Below the pieces are notes generated by a model. The model did no database searches. It was not told where the DNA came from and saw only the letters and a list, made by a program, of their open reading frames with translations. Below are positions 31,428 to 40,741 of a stretch of 64,000 bases of DNA, piece after piece. The stretch is from Halomonas urumqiensis (GTDB lineage Bacteria > Pseudomonadota > Gammaproteobacteria > Pseudomonadales > Halomonadaceae): NCBI RefSeq assembly GCF_003028575.1, contig NZ_PYUD01000001.1, positions 992,001 to 1,056,000 of the forward strand, in the 5' to 3' direction. Numbering within the stretch: the stretch's first letter is position 1; every line of letters starts with the position of its first letter. A program made the position numbers and the translations under genes.

Positions 31428-32812
31428 TGCAGCTTGTCTCCAATCAGCCAGTCCAGCGCGGCATCCATGCGAATATGCGGCAGTGCGCCAGCGTCGCGAG
31501 GCAGCGGGCGAAAGGCCGGGAAGTCGAACCCCTGGCGGCTCCAGAATTCGCGGCCCGGCAAGCGGTCGGGCAACTCCCCGGGGTAGAGCAGCAGGGCTTC
31601 CCCTGTGAGGCTTTCGCCACGCAGGGCGGGGGTGCGTTGCCCCTGGTGCTCGACTTCCCGCGCCTCGCTTGCACGGATCGACGCCAGCGACAGCGCGCGC
31701 ACCGGCACGTCGGCGAAGCGCAGGTCCTTGAGCGGTTCGGCTAGCAGCGCCTCGAGCAGCGCGACCAGCCGCGGGTGTTGTTCCGGGGTGACGTGGTCGG
31801 CCTTGGTGGCGGCGATGGCCAGGCGGTCGATGCGAGGGGAAAAAAGCCGCGACAACAGGCTGCGCTGGCCATAGTCGAAACTCTTCATCAACCGCGAGAG
31901 CGCCCGGGAGAGGTCCTCGAAGCGTTCCGGACCGGCATTCAGCGCCCCCAGCAGGTCGACCAGTACGATCTGGCGGTCGAAGCGGCGGAAATGCTCACGA
32001 TAGAACGGCTTGACGATATGCTGCTGATAATGGCGAAAACGTCGGGCCAGGGTGGCGTAGTTACTCTCGGTACCGTAGGCGTCGCGTTCGGTGGCATCGA
32101 TGGCGCCGATGCCTGGCAGCGGGAAGAACTGCAGCACCGGGGCGCCGGACAGCTCGCCAGGCAGCAGGAAACGCCCGGGCTGCAGGTCCGAAAACCCTGC
32201 CTCGCGAGCCGCGCGCAACCCCTGGGCGTAGCGCTCGGCGATCTCGGCGAGCTGTGCTTCATCGGCGTCGGCGGCCGGGTCCAGTGAGGCGACCGCGGCA
32301 CGCCAGTCGGCAAACATCGCCGCGCGCTGCGTACCTTCATGCTGCTGGGTCTCGCACCAGCTCGGGTAGTCATGGGCGAGCAGCGGCAGGTCGAGCAGCC
32401 ATTCACCCGGGTAGTCGAACAGGTCGAGGGTCAATTGGCGCGTGTCGGCGCCCATCAGGCCACGCTTGGCTGGCCGGTAGCGGATCACCAGACGCAGTTC
32501 GCTGATGCCGCGTGTCGGCTCCGGCCAGCGTGGTGGCTCGGCGTCCAGCGCCAGCATCGCCTGATCATAGGGAAAGCGCGGCACGCCGAGATCCTGCTGA
32601 TTGATGCGCCGCGCGCCGAGAAGGCGTCCCTCGCGCGCTGCGGGGAGCAGGTCCAGGCGTGCCTCCAGCCCGGCATGCCGGAGCTGGTTGACAAGCGAAG
32701 TGAGAAAGGCGGTCTTGCCCGAACGGGAAAGCCCGGTGACCGCCAGACGCAACTGACGGTCGCGTCCGCGCTCTAGCAGGTCGTGGAATTCTTGGGCAAG
32801 GGGCGTGCGCAT
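31424..32812 (-). CDS. ycjX: YcjX-family GTPase-like protein (DUF463)
   Basis: A 462-residue protein, close to E. coli YcjX (465), with a P-loop GLSRSGKTAF near residue 30 and the DUF463 features LFDYPGEWLLDLPLL and IVLVDLLGALNAGPERF. Proteins of this family bind nucleotide and are linked to envelope stress. No psp genes are visible nearby, so membership in a psp regulon here is unproven. ATG 32812 is chosen because it begins the conserved N-terminal stretch; the frame is open further upstream to 32968. Confidence 0.85.
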   Translation of the reverse strand: MRTPLAQEFHDLLERGRDRQLRLAVTGLSRSGKTAFLTSLVNQLRHAGLEARLDLLPAAREGRLLGARRINQQDLGVPRFPYDQAMLALDAEPPRWPEPTRGISELRLVIRYRPAKRGLMGADTRQLTLDLFDYPGEWLLDLPLLAHDYPSWCETQQHEGTQRAAMFADWRAAVASLDPAADADEAQLAEIAERYAQGLRAAREAGFSDLQPGRFLLPGELSGAPVLQFFPLPGIGAIDATERDAYGTESNYATLARRFRHYQQHIVKPFYREHFRRFDRQIVLVDLLGALNAGPERFEDLSRALSRLMKSFDYGQRSLLSRLFSPRIDRLAIAATKADHVTPEQHPRLVALLEALLAEPLKDLRFADVPVRALSLASIRASEAREVEHQGQRTPALRGESLTGEALLLYPGELPDRLPGREFWSRQGFDFPAFRPLPRDAGALPHIRMDAALDWLIGDKLQ

Positions 32813-32912
32813 CCGTACGTTTCTTCCTGTAGATTCAGCGACCAATGTGGGGGTGCGGGTCGGGCATGACAAGTGGCGACTGTCGCGGCCTGTATCGAAG
32901 TACAAGCAGGCG

Positions 32913-33098
32913 TCAGGTGCCGACCACCAGGGCGTAGAGGGTCGGCGAGGCGGCCACCAGGAAGCCACCGCCAGCCAGCATCCGTCCGAGAAGTCGATGA
33001 CGCGGCTTGCGGGCGAGCGTCAGGCCGCCCAGGCAGATCAGCAGGCCGATGAGGTGCAGGGCATAGTTGAGCATCGACCAGACAGGATCCGGGTTCAT
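32913..33098 (-). CDS. Small membrane protein, unknown function
   Basis: A 61-residue protein with two hydrophobic stretches (LNYALHLIGLLICLGGLTLA and a GRMLAGGGFLVAASPTLYAL segment) separated by a basic turn RKPRHRLLGR, predicting a two-helix hairpin. ATG 33098 has GAGG at suitable spacing; ATG 33146 would add 16 residues. It lies upstream of ycjX and divergent from the DUF924 gene. No family was recognised. Confidence 0.5.
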   Translation of the reverse strand: MNPDPVWSMLNYALHLIGLLICLGGLTLARKPRHRLLGRMLAGGGFLVAASPTLYALVVGT

Positions 33099-33181
33099 CG
33101 AGTGCCTCGCTTGTGGTGTCGTGGCAGGAATGGTATCAGGTGTCATGGCGTCGCCCCAGCGACCCGAGGAGGAGAGACGAC

Positions 33182-33733
33182 ATGGACCGGCTGCCCGGTG
33201 TAGACGAAGTAATCGGTTTCTGGTTCAGCGAGCTGGAAAGCGCCCAGTGGTTTCGCAAGGATCCCGAGCTTGATGCCGAGATCGCGCGTCGCTTCTCGGC
33301 GTTGCTCGCGAGCGCCGCCCAGGGCGAACTATGGCGCTGGCGGTTGTCGGCGAAGGGCCGGCTTGCCGAGGTGATCGTGCTCGACCAGTTCTCGCGGAAC
33401 ATTCATCGCGATACACCCAAGGCCTTTGCCTACGACCCCATGGCGCTGGTGTTGGCCCAGGAAGCGGTGAGCCACGGCGCCGACCGCCACCTCGAAGTCC
33501 CGTGGCGTGCCTTTCTCTATATGCCCTTCATGCATAGCGAGTCATTGGCCATTCACGACGAGGCGTTGCGGTTTTTCGACCAGCCGGGGCTGGAGGAGAA
33601 CCTGCGCTTCGAGCATCGTCATCGTGAGGTGATCGAGCGCTTCGGCCGCTATCCACATCGCAATGCGATCCTTGGCCGTGAATCCAGTGCCGACGAGCTG
33701 GCCTTCCTCGAACAGCCGGGGTCCTCGTTCTGA
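33182..33733 (+). CDS. DUF924 family protein
   Basis: A 183-residue soluble protein with the family features EVIGFWFSELESAQWF, VIVLDQFSRNIHRDTPKAFAYDP, VPWRAFLYMPFMHSES and RFGRYPHRNAILGRES. DUF924 proteins adopt a TPR-like helical fold; their function is not established. The start at ATG 33182 follows a strong GAGGAGGAGA. The neighbours give no functional hint. Confidence 0.85.
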   Translation: MDRLPGVDEVIGFWFSELESAQWFRKDPELDAEIARRFSALLASAAQGELWRWRLSAKGRLAEVIVLDQFSRNIHRDTPKAFAYDPMALVLAQEAVSHGADRHLEVPWRAFLYMPFMHSESLAIHDEALRFFDQPGLEENLRFEHRHREVIERFGRYPHRNAILGRESSADELAFLEQPGSSF

Positions 33734-33777
33734 TCGGGGACAAGCAACATTCGACAAGCAACGTAAGGAGAGTGACG

Positions 33778-34020
33778 ATGGGTGTGATTGCCTGGTTGAT
33801 CATCGGTGGCCTGGCGGGCTGGATTGCCGGCCACATCATGCGTGGCGGTGGCTTCGGCATCCTCGGCAATATCGGGGTAGGCGTGGTGGGGGCCGTGATC
33901 GGCGGTTTTCTGTTCAGCCTGCTCGGGCTCGAGGCCGGTGGCTTCATTGGTTCTCTGGTGACCGCCATCGTCGGGGCGGTGGTGCTGTTGTGGGTGATCG
34001 CCAAGGTGCGCAAGGCCTGA
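33778..34020 (+). CDS. GlsB/YeaQ/YmgE family small membrane protein
   Basis: An 80-residue very hydrophobic Gly-rich protein with about three helices (GVIAWLIIGGLAGWIAGHIM and others), typical of the transglycosylase-associated GlsB/YeaQ/YmgE family, which is stress-associated in several bacteria. ATG 33778 is preferred because AGGAG lies seven bases upstream; a GTG two codons earlier sits too close to it. A strong hairpin follows. Confidence 0.85.
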   Translation: MGVIAWLIIGGLAGWIAGHIMRGGGFGILGNIGVGVVGAVIGGFLFSLLGLEAGGFIGSLVTAIVGAVVLLWVIAKVRKA

Positions 34021-34040
34021 GTTCGTGGTGGCAAACGAAA

Positions 34041-34076
34041 AACGACAGCGCCCGGCAATCGCCGGGCGCTGTCGTT
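34041..34076. terminator. Bidirectional terminator
   Basis: A 16-bp perfect stem (arms 34041-34056 and 34061-34076) with AATC loop lies between convergent genes. CGTTT follows on the plus strand, and an A-rich stretch precedes the left arm, giving T residues on the minus strand. Confidence 0.88.
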
Positions 34077-34089
34077 CGTTTCAGCCGTT

Positions 34090-34707
34090 TCAACGCGTGG
34101 CTGACGGGGGCAGGATGCGCCGGTAATGGTCGAGGCGTGCATCGAGCCACTCACCATCGAGGTGATCTGACTGCGTTTGGGCGCGAGAGGGGGCCGGTAC
34201 CCGCACCTCGAGCAGCAACCAGCCGTCGCCGTCGCCTGGCGCACCGGGCAGGCGCCGAGTCAGCTCGGCGGGCAGCGAGGGGGTCGACCGCCAGGTCAGC
34301 CGCAGCGCCTGGTGCTCCTGCAGGTAGGCGAAGCGAGCGGCATCACGCATCACGTTGATGCCACCGTGCACCACTCCCTGGGACAGGCTTTCCAGGGTGC
34401 GAAAGCCCGGCGCACCGGCGGCACGGCAGGCATCGGCGCCTGTGACGAAGCAGCGCTCGCGGGCTGCGGCGTCGGTGGGCCAGTTGCCACCACGCAGGCG
34501 TTGCCGGGTGGCGGCGAAGGGCAGGGTGATGCCCAGCGCTGGCGTGCCGTCCGCCAGCACACTGTGCCAAGCGGTAACGCAGCCGCTCGCGAGCTCGCCG
34601 CGCAGCCAGCGGTAGTCGCAGGCGCGCTGCACGCGGCCCTGAACATCCTGGAAGGTGTCGTTGGCGCCCTGCAGGGAGCGCAGCAGAGAGAGGGTGCGCA
34701 GTATCAC
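34090..34707 (-). CDS. Hypothetical protein, 205 aa
   Basis: Not recognised. The product is soluble-looking, with no convincing signal peptide or membrane helix. It contains an aromatic/acidic middle, a run GVVHGGINVMRDAARFAYLQEH and an Arg-rich C-terminal third with a LLLEVRVPAPSR strand. It uses a GTG start (34707) with GAGG eight bases upstream. Codon use matches the neighbours, so it does not look recently acquired. It is a single-gene unit with a shared terminator downstream. Confidence 0.7.
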   Translation of the reverse strand: MILRTLSLLRSLQGANDTFQDVQGRVQRACDYRWLRGELASGCVTAWHSVLADGTPALGITLPFAATRQRLRGGNWPTDAAARERCFVTGADACRAAGAPGFRTLESLSQGVVHGGINVMRDAARFAYLQEHQALRLTWRSTPSLPAELTRRLPGAPGDGDGWLLLEVRVPAPSRAQTQSDHLDGEWLDARLDHYRRILPPSATR

Positions 34708-34802
34708 GGTGTCGCCTCGTGGTGGACGCCGTCATCTTCCCGGCTGGCTGTTATCCATGCAAGCAAGAAGAGCCGCTCGAGGCTTCCCGACGACAACTCT
34801 AC

Positions 34803-34873
34803 GAGGAGGCGCTGTAAATACCTCCCTGTACGCTACCGACGCCATCCCTGGCGTAGGACCTCCTCTACGAGTT
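34803..34873. repeat. Structured spacer, possible interspersed repeat
   Basis: GAGGAGG (34803-34809) and CCTCCTC (from 34858) flank a segment with an inner hairpin ACGCCA-TCCC-TGGCGT (34839-34854). The sequence resembles extragenic palindromic elements seen in Halomonas-type genomes, but copy number cannot be judged from one copy. The remainder of 34708-34975 shows no gene apart from the gabT terminator. Confidence 0.3.
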
Positions 34874-34923
34874 ATCCCCGGCGCCTCTCACACCAGAGTT
34901 TGATACTGACCCTTCACAACGCA

Positions 34924-34950
34924 CACCGCCCGGCCTGGGGCCGGGCGGTG
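34924..34950 (-). terminator. Terminator after gabT
   Basis: A 12-bp perfect stem (CACCGCCCGGCC and complement) with a 3-nt loop lies 26 nt past the gabT stop; TGCGTTGTG follows on the minus strand. Confidence 0.7.
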
Positions 34951-34975
34951 GTCACGCGGGTAACACGCTTCGCGA

Positions 34976-36268
34976 TCAGGCGGTGGCGGGCTGCCCCACC
35001 AGCTCCTTGAGCGATTCCTCAATGATGCCAAGACCCTCTTCGAGGATGTCGTCCTCGATGGTCACGGGCATCAAAAAGCGGATGGTGTTGCCGTACAGGC
35101 CGCACGACAGCAGGATCAGCCCCTTCGCGCGGGCCTTCTTGCACAGCGCTGCCGCCAGGTCGGCATCCGGCGTGTGCTTGGCCTTGTCGGACACGAGGTC
35201 GATGGCCGCCATGGCGCCCATGTTGCGACCGTTGTCGACGCAGTCGAAGTCCTGCTGCCATTGGGCGAAGCGCTTGGCCAGCTTGTCGCCGAGGGCCTGG
35301 CTCTTCTCGAGAATGCCTTCCTGCTCGAAGACCTCGAGTACCGCGAGTGTGGCGGCGCAAGACACCGGGCTGCCGGTGTAGGTGCCACCCAGCGAGTTGG
35401 GGCCCGAGGCGTCCATGTGCTTATCGGTGCCCACCACGGCGGAGATCGGCATGCCATCGGCCATGCTCTTGGCCATGGTGATGATGTCTGGCTCGACGCC
35501 GCTGTGCTCGATGGCGAACATCTTGCCGGTGCGCCCGAAGCCGGACTGCACTTCGTCGATGATCATCAGCATGCCATGCTCGTCGCAGATCTCGCGGATC
35601 GCCTTGAGGAAGCTTGTCGGCGCCGGGTAGAAGCCACCTTCGCCGAGTACCGGCTCGAGCACGATGGCCGCGGTGTCACGCGGGTTGGCGTCTGTCTTGA
35701 GTGTCATCTTCAGGCCACGCAGCGCTTCATCTTCGCTGACGCCGTGGTAGGGCACCGGGTAGGGGGCGCGGAACACGTTGCCCGGCATGCTGCCGAAATC
35801 GCCGGCGTAGGGGGCGACCTTGCCGTTCATGGCCATGGTCATGAAGGTACGGCCGTGGTAGCCGCCGTCGAAGCAGATCACGTTGTTCTTGCCAGTGGCG
35901 GCACGCGCGATCTTCACGGCGTTTTCCAGCGCCTCGGCACCTGAGTTGGCCAGCATCACCTTGGCATGGCCGCGCACCGGCGTCACCTGGCTCAGTTTCT
36001 CGGCCACCTTCACGTAACCTTCGTAGGGCATCACGGTCTGGCAGGTGTGCATCACACGGTCAAGCTGGTCCTTGACCGCCTGCACGACCTTCGGATGGCG
36101 GTGCCCGATGTTGAGCACGCCGATGCCGCCGGCGAAATCGATGATCCGGTTGCCATCGGCATCCCAGATCAAGGAGTTTTCGGCACGATCGGCAAAGGCG
36201 GTGGCGGGGCTTGCCGCGCCTTTGGCCACATAGCGTGTCTTGAGTTCGTTGAGTTCTGCATTGTTCAT
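34976..36268 (-). CDS. gabT: 4-aminobutyrate-2-oxoglutarate aminotransferase
   Basis: PLP-dependent class III aminotransferase (430 residues) converting GABA to succinate semialdehyde. Visible features are the ANSGAEALENAVKIAR phosphate-binding region, FDGGYHGRT, IIDEVQSGFGRTG and the PLP lysine K267 in TMAKSMADGMP. ATG 36268 begins the typical MNNAELNELK N-terminus and has GGAG eight bases upstream. It lies 31 nt after gabD, so the two GABA-pathway enzymes are co-transcribed. Their product, succinate, enters the TCA genes seen earlier in the window. Confidence 0.94.
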   Translation of the reverse strand: MNNAELNELKTRYVAKGAASPATAFADRAENSLIWDADGNRIIDFAGGIGVLNIGHRHPKVVQAVKDQLDRVMHTCQTVMPYEGYVKVAEKLSQVTPVRGHAKVMLANSGAEALENAVKIARAATGKNNVICFDGGYHGRTFMTMAMNGKVAPYAGDFGSMPGNVFRAPYPVPYHGVSEDEALRGLKMTLKTDANPRDTAAIVLEPVLGEGGFYPAPTSFLKAIREICDEHGMLMIIDEVQSGFGRTGKMFAIEHSGVEPDIITMAKSMADGMPISAVVGTDKHMDASGPNSLGGTYTGSPVSCAATLAVLEVFEQEGILEKSQALGDKLAKRFAQWQQDFDCVDNGRNMGAMAAIDLVSDKAKHTPDADLAAALCKKARAKGLILLSCGLYGNTIRFLMPVTIEDDILEEGLGIIEESLKELVGQPATA

Positions 36269-36299
36269 TAGCTGACTCCAGTTGATGGATGGCGTGCGA

Positions 36300-37745
36300 T
36301 CACAGGCCGCCGACACACACGTATTTTAGTTCAGTGTACTCATCCAGGCCGTGGCGCGACCCTTCGCGACCCAGCCCCGATTCCTTGACGCCACCGAACG
36401 GCGCGAGTTCGGTGGAAAGAATGCCTTCATTTACCGCTACCATGCCATACTCCAGGCCTTCCATGACATGCCAGATGCGCCGGTAGTCGCGGGCATAGAA
36501 ATAGGCGGCCAGGCCGAACTCGGTGGCGTTGGCCATGGCAATCGCCTGCTCGTCGGTGTCGAAGCGGAACACCGGGGCCAGCGGTCCGAAGGTCTCCTCG
36601 CGGGCGACGCGCATGGCATCGGTGACATCGGCGATCACCGTGGGCTGGAAGAAGGTGCCGCCCAGTGCGTGGGGCTCGCCGCCGCAGACCAGACGCCCGC
36701 CCTTTTCAAGGGCATCGGTGATGTGCGACTGGACCTTTTCCACCGCTGCCTGGTTGATCAGCGGCCCCTGCTGCACGCCATCTTCCAGGCCATTGCCGAC
36801 CTTCAGCTCGGCAACCCGGGCGGCCAGCTTCTCGACGAAGGCGTCGTACACCGAGGCCTGCACCAGCAAGCGGTTGGTGCACACACAGGTCTGGCCGGAA
36901 TTTCGGTACTTGGAGGCGATAGCACCTTCCACGGCGGCATCCAGATCAGCATCGTCGAAGACGATGAACGGGGCATTGCCACCCAGTTCCATGGAGGCTT
37001 TCTTCACGGTGCCGGCGCACTGGGCCAGCAACCGCTTGCCAACGGGGGTGGAGCCGGTGAAGGAGACCTTGCGCACGCGCGGGTCGGTGGTCAGCACCTC
37101 GCCGATCTCGGCGGGGCGGCTGGCGGTGACCACATTGATCACCCCGGCGGGGAAGCCGGCCTGCTCGGCCAGGCGTGCCGCCGCCAGGGCGGTCAGCGGG
37201 GTGGCCTCGGCGGGCTTGATCACCACCGGGCAGCCAGCGGCCAGGGCAGGCGCGCACTTGCGGGTGATCATCGCCAGCGGGAAGTTCCACGGGGTGATGG
37301 CAGCCACCACGCCGATCGGCTCGCGCATCACCAGGATACGCTTGTCGACGCCATGGCTTGGCAACGTCTCGCCAGCCATGCGCTTGGCTTCCTCGGCGTA
37401 GTACTCGACGAATGATGCGCCGTAGGCCACTTCGCCGCGCGACTCGGTCAGCGGCTTGCCCTGTTCCAGGGTCATCAGCCGGGCGAGGTCTTCCTGATGC
37501 GCCATCAGCAGGTCGAACCAGCGACGCAGCAGGGCGGCGCGCTCCTTGGCGGGCACGCGGCGCCATGTGGGCCAGGCGGCATCGGCGGCGGCGACAGCAT
37601 CACGGGCATCATCGGCGTTGAGGTCGGGTACCTCGACCAGCGTCTCGCCGTTGGCGGGGTTGGTCACCGCGAAGCGGTGCTCGCCATCACGCCACTTACC
37701 GGCGATGAAGGCCTTGGGAATCAGGATATCGGGCAGGGTGACCAT
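36300..37745 (-). CDS. gabD: Succinate-semialdehyde dehydrogenase (NADP+)
   Basis: A 481-residue aldehyde dehydrogenase oxidising succinate semialdehyde to succinate. Motifs are ITPWNFPLAMITRK (cofactor site), FTGSTPVGK, the catalytic glutamate E253 in MELGGNAPF and the catalytic cysteine C287 in SGQTCVCTN; a second cysteine two residues later is typical of GabD. ATG 37745 follows GGAGG. It is the first gene of the gabDT operon. The upstream 257-nt spacer to the divergent gene is AT-rich near 37790-37800, but no regulator gene is adjacent. Confidence 0.93.
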   Translation of the reverse strand: MVTLPDILIPKAFIAGKWRDGEHRFAVTNPANGETLVEVPDLNADDARDAVAAADAAWPTWRRVPAKERAALLRRWFDLLMAHQEDLARLMTLEQGKPLTESRGEVAYGASFVEYYAEEAKRMAGETLPSHGVDKRILVMREPIGVVAAITPWNFPLAMITRKCAPALAAGCPVVIKPAEATPLTALAAARLAEQAGFPAGVINVVTASRPAEIGEVLTTDPRVRKVSFTGSTPVGKRLLAQCAGTVKKASMELGGNAPFIVFDDADLDAAVEGAIASKYRNSGQTCVCTNRLLVQASVYDAFVEKLAARVAELKVGNGLEDGVQQGPLINQAAVEKVQSHITDALEKGGRLVCGGEPHALGGTFFQPTVIADVTDAMRVAREETFGPLAPVFRFDTDEQAIAMANATEFGLAAYFYARDYRRIWHVMEGLEYGMVAVNEGILSTELAPFGGVKESGLGREGSRHGLDEYTELKYVCVGGL

Positions 37746-38002
37746 ACAGGCCTCCAACAGTAATGATGTCATTCTTGACGCAGTGTGCATTATTTAAAAC
37801 GCCTCGCCAAGTCCTTCCCATCGCTTGCCGACGCCAATCACTTCGAGGCGGATTTCCCGCTTCAACCCATCGGCGCGAGGCGCGCTTTGGGCTACACTGG
37901 TGCGCCAAAAAAATGTTCCCCGGTAACCGTCGGCACTGGTGTTTTCGTTAAAGCGCCCCAGACCGCGTGCCGACTGCCATATTCCGCAAGTCGAGGTGAG
38001 CC

Positions 38003-40468
38003 TTGGTCGATCCCCTGAACGCCTGGTGGGCCCAGCAACTGGTGCTGTGCGGTTGGGCCTTCACGCCCGACCCGTTGTCCGTGGCGCCGGCGTCCGCCGT
38101 CACGCGTCTTGCCGCCCTCGGCGTGGCCGATCGCGGAGAACTGGGCTGGCACCTGGTGGAGTCGTTGGGCGTCGGTGGCACCACTTCCGACCCTTCGCGT
38201 TTGCTGGCCACTCTCGAACTCGTGGCGCTGGCAGGTTCGGCAGGCTGGCTTTCGATTGCACGCGCCCGTGATTGGGCGCATTGCCTGGCCGGTGAGGTCA
38301 GTGCCCGCCATGACGATCTCGATGCCTGGCTGGTGGCATTGCGACGTGCGCGCAGCGCGGAAGGCTGGGTGCGTGGTGATGATGGCTTCATGGAGGCGTG
38401 TGAGGCGTTGTCGACCCTCGAGCGTGATGGCGACGGCATCACCTGGGATCACCTGGGTGAGTGGCTGGCGATTCACGACCGCCCCCTGGCTTTGTGGCCA
38501 GGTGAAGGCGAGTCCCAGGTCTGGCGGCTGCGCGCAGGGTTTGCTCCGGTGGTCGAGCTGCCGGCTCAGGCCAGTGATTGGGCGGGACTTGCCAAATGGC
38601 TTGGCGATGCTTGGCAGATCCATGACCGTGATGACTTGTTGCGAGCACTGTTGTGGCTTGGCGCCCAGGGCGACCGCCAGGGCTGGGATCTCGATGCCAC
38701 GCGGCTGCTGGAGGTGGATGCCGCTGGCCGTCAGGCGTGGCTAGAACAATTGGCAGGTGATGAGCGGTCGTTTGGACGCGTGATGCTGGATTTCATCGAG
38801 CATGGCGAGCCCCTTGAATGGGCCGCCTGGGATTGGTCAAGGCTGGTCGACCTGGCGTGGGCGGGGGCATGCCTGGGCTGGCTCGATGACACCGAGGCGC
38901 ATGATTTCGCGCTACATGGTGCCGATCTGCTGTTGCACCGCTACAGCGATTGGGCGGCGATGGCGCGGGCTTGCCAGCGTGGCCGAAGCCTGTTCGAGGG
39001 GCGCAACCTGCTGCCAGCGTTCGACACCGACTGGAGGTTGCTGCTGCAGTCACCGGTCAGCCCCTGGCATCGCAGCCTTCAGGGGCTGATCGAGCCCCTT
39101 CCACTGGAGCGTTCGCGCCAGGCGATGCGCCGCTGGCGAGCCGACCCACGTCACTGGGTGCTGGCGCTCTCGGCCGTGCGGGAACCGGAACTGGCCGGGC
39201 GGCAAGGCGTCAGCACGCCGGTGGCGACCGCGCGACGCGAGGATGCCCGCCAGTACCTGGCCGAGACCCTGGAGCTGCATCCCGACGAGGGTATCGAGGC
39301 ACTCACGCGTTACTGGCTACCGGCGCAGGCCCATCATCTCAACCAACTGGCAGCGGATGCGCGGCACGCGGCGTTGCCGCCCGCCGAGACGCCATTCGGT
39401 CGCGCCGATGCCGACCTGGTGGCGGCGCGCGATGCACTGTCACGCGGCAGCCGTCATGCGGCGACCATACACATGGCCGAAAAGTATGCGTTCTATTTGC
39501 AGATGGCCATGGATTGCGAGGGGTTCGATGCGGCGGGCTTGGCGGCGCTTGCCGATGCATTGCGCGGTTCGTTGTGCCACTTCTACCGCGATGCGCGAAG
39601 CCTGCTCGAGGCATGGGTCGGCTGGGAGACATTGTTGCCCGAGGAGGGCCAGCCCGTGCTGGTCAACGAAATCCGTTGGCATCTAGAGGACCCGGGCAGC
39701 CTGTTCCACTGGCTGGACTGGCGCACGGATGGCTGGCAGGAGCCGGGCCTGCGCCCGAGCCTTGCCCACTTCACCGCGATGTCGCTGGTGGGGCCGTTGA
39801 ACAGCCCGGCGTGGAGCCTGCCGCATCGCGAGAGCGAGCGCGAGTGCGTGTCGATCCTTGAATGGGTGGATGGCCACTATGGCCTGCATGGCGCCGAGGA
39901 ACTGGCCGACTTCCTGGATTTCCTGCTCGAGGCGGGGGACCGGCAGGAGTACCAGATCAACTATGCGCCCTATACCCTCAACGAGGCGCGGCTGGGCTCC
40001 GAGATCGCCACGATGCTGAGCGGTGACTGCAACGAGGAAGAGCGCACACATTTGTTGCGCCTGCAGCGCGTGCGCGACAACGAGGATAGTTGCAACGACA
40101 TCGACATGGCGGCATGGGATGTCGCCCAAAGTGTCGACCTGGCCATCGCCGCCAGGCAGCTGGGCTGGCTGGATGAGTCGGCCTTTCTCGCCGTCCTCGA
40201 GCGCGCTCACGCACTGGCGGCTGCTCACTATGCCGGCTGGGAGGAATATGCGCGGGGACTTTACGCGGGCTTTTCCTTTTTCATGGGCGAGACCCCGGAG
40301 CGCGAAGTATTTCTGGCCAGTTTCCGCCAGGCGCTGGTGGCTTGGCTGAGCGCCACGCCCGCGCTGGCAGGCCCCTGGGCGAGCCTGGATTTCCCCGGCG
40401 CGCGACCGCGGCACTGGGCGCCGATGCATATCGACACCCTGCCGGGAGACACGCGCACTTGGCACTAA
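38003..40468 (+). CDS. Large DUF1266-like protein with about three repeats
   Basis: An 821-residue Trp/Ala/Leu-rich soluble protein. At least three segments repeat the DUF1266 pattern of a helix, a LGWL-type turn and a W-x-x-x-A/Y region ending in an aromatic stretch: about residues 67-125 (LVALAGSAGWLSIARARDW), 273-335 (AWDWSRLVDLAWAGACLGWLDD) and 704-765 (AWDVAQSVDLAIAARQLGWLDE). E. coli DUF1266 proteins such as YbeR/YbeU are smaller. The function is unknown. The start is TTG 38003 with GAGGTGAG just upstream; no ATG or GTG fits better. No signal peptide. It appears to be monocistronic. Confidence 0.75.
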   Translation: MVDPLNAWWAQQLVLCGWAFTPDPLSVAPASAVTRLAALGVADRGELGWHLVESLGVGGTTSDPSRLLATLELVALAGSAGWLSIARARDWAHCLAGEVSARHDDLDAWLVALRRARSAEGWVRGDDGFMEACEALSTLERDGDGITWDHLGEWLAIHDRPLALWPGEGESQVWRLRAGFAPVVELPAQASDWAGLAKWLGDAWQIHDRDDLLRALLWLGAQGDRQGWDLDATRLLEVDAAGRQAWLEQLAGDERSFGRVMLDFIEHGEPLEWAAWDWSRLVDLAWAGACLGWLDDTEAHDFALHGADLLLHRYSDWAAMARACQRGRSLFEGRNLLPAFDTDWRLLLQSPVSPWHRSLQGLIEPLPLERSRQAMRRWRADPRHWVLALSAVREPELAGRQGVSTPVATARREDARQYLAETLELHPDEGIEALTRYWLPAQAHHLNQLAADARHAALPPAETPFGRADADLVAARDALSRGSRHAATIHMAEKYAFYLQMAMDCEGFDAAGLAALADALRGSLCHFYRDARSLLEAWVGWETLLPEEGQPVLVNEIRWHLEDPGSLFHWLDWRTDGWQEPGLRPSLAHFTAMSLVGPLNSPAWSLPHRESERECVSILEWVDGHYGLHGAEELADFLDFLLEAGDRQEYQINYAPYTLNEARLGSEIATMLSGDCNEEERTHLLRLQRVRDNEDSCNDIDMAAWDVAQSVDLAIAARQLGWLDESAFLAVLERAHALAAAHYAGWEEYARGLYAGFSFFMGETPEREVFLASFRQALVAWLSATPALAGPWASLDFPGARPRHWAPMHIDTLPGDTRTWH

Positions 40469-40741
40469 GACTAACCGGTCACTCATACTAACCAGGCACT
40501 AATACTATGCAGATTTGGTGGGTGTGATATACAGGACTCGCCAAGCTGTTGAAATCTGGTTTATAGTCAATCTGTTTATATAGGGCTCCGCCTGTCTGGA
40601 GCCACTGACATTTAGCGAGCCGCCGACAGGCCGCTCTGGCAGTGATACCGATCCCGGCACCACTACCACAGCGACAAACCTGGGCATCGTGACATCGCGC
40701 GTCACGAGCACGGGGCGGCTCAGGGAACGAGGTCGCTGTGC
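40469..40741. other. Spacer before the NlpC/P60 gene
   Basis: No gene seen. An AT-rich patch (40545-40585) contains TTGAAA (40549-40554) and overlapping TTTATA/TATATA elements, but the spacing is too long for a standard promoter. It probably carries the promoter of the lipoprotein gene. Confidence 0.4.

Noticed and set aside
37775..37797. TTGACG and AT-rich TATTTAAA between gabD and the DUF1266 gene as a promoter
   Set aside because: The spacing between the two elements is about 10 bp, too short for a sigma-70 promoter.
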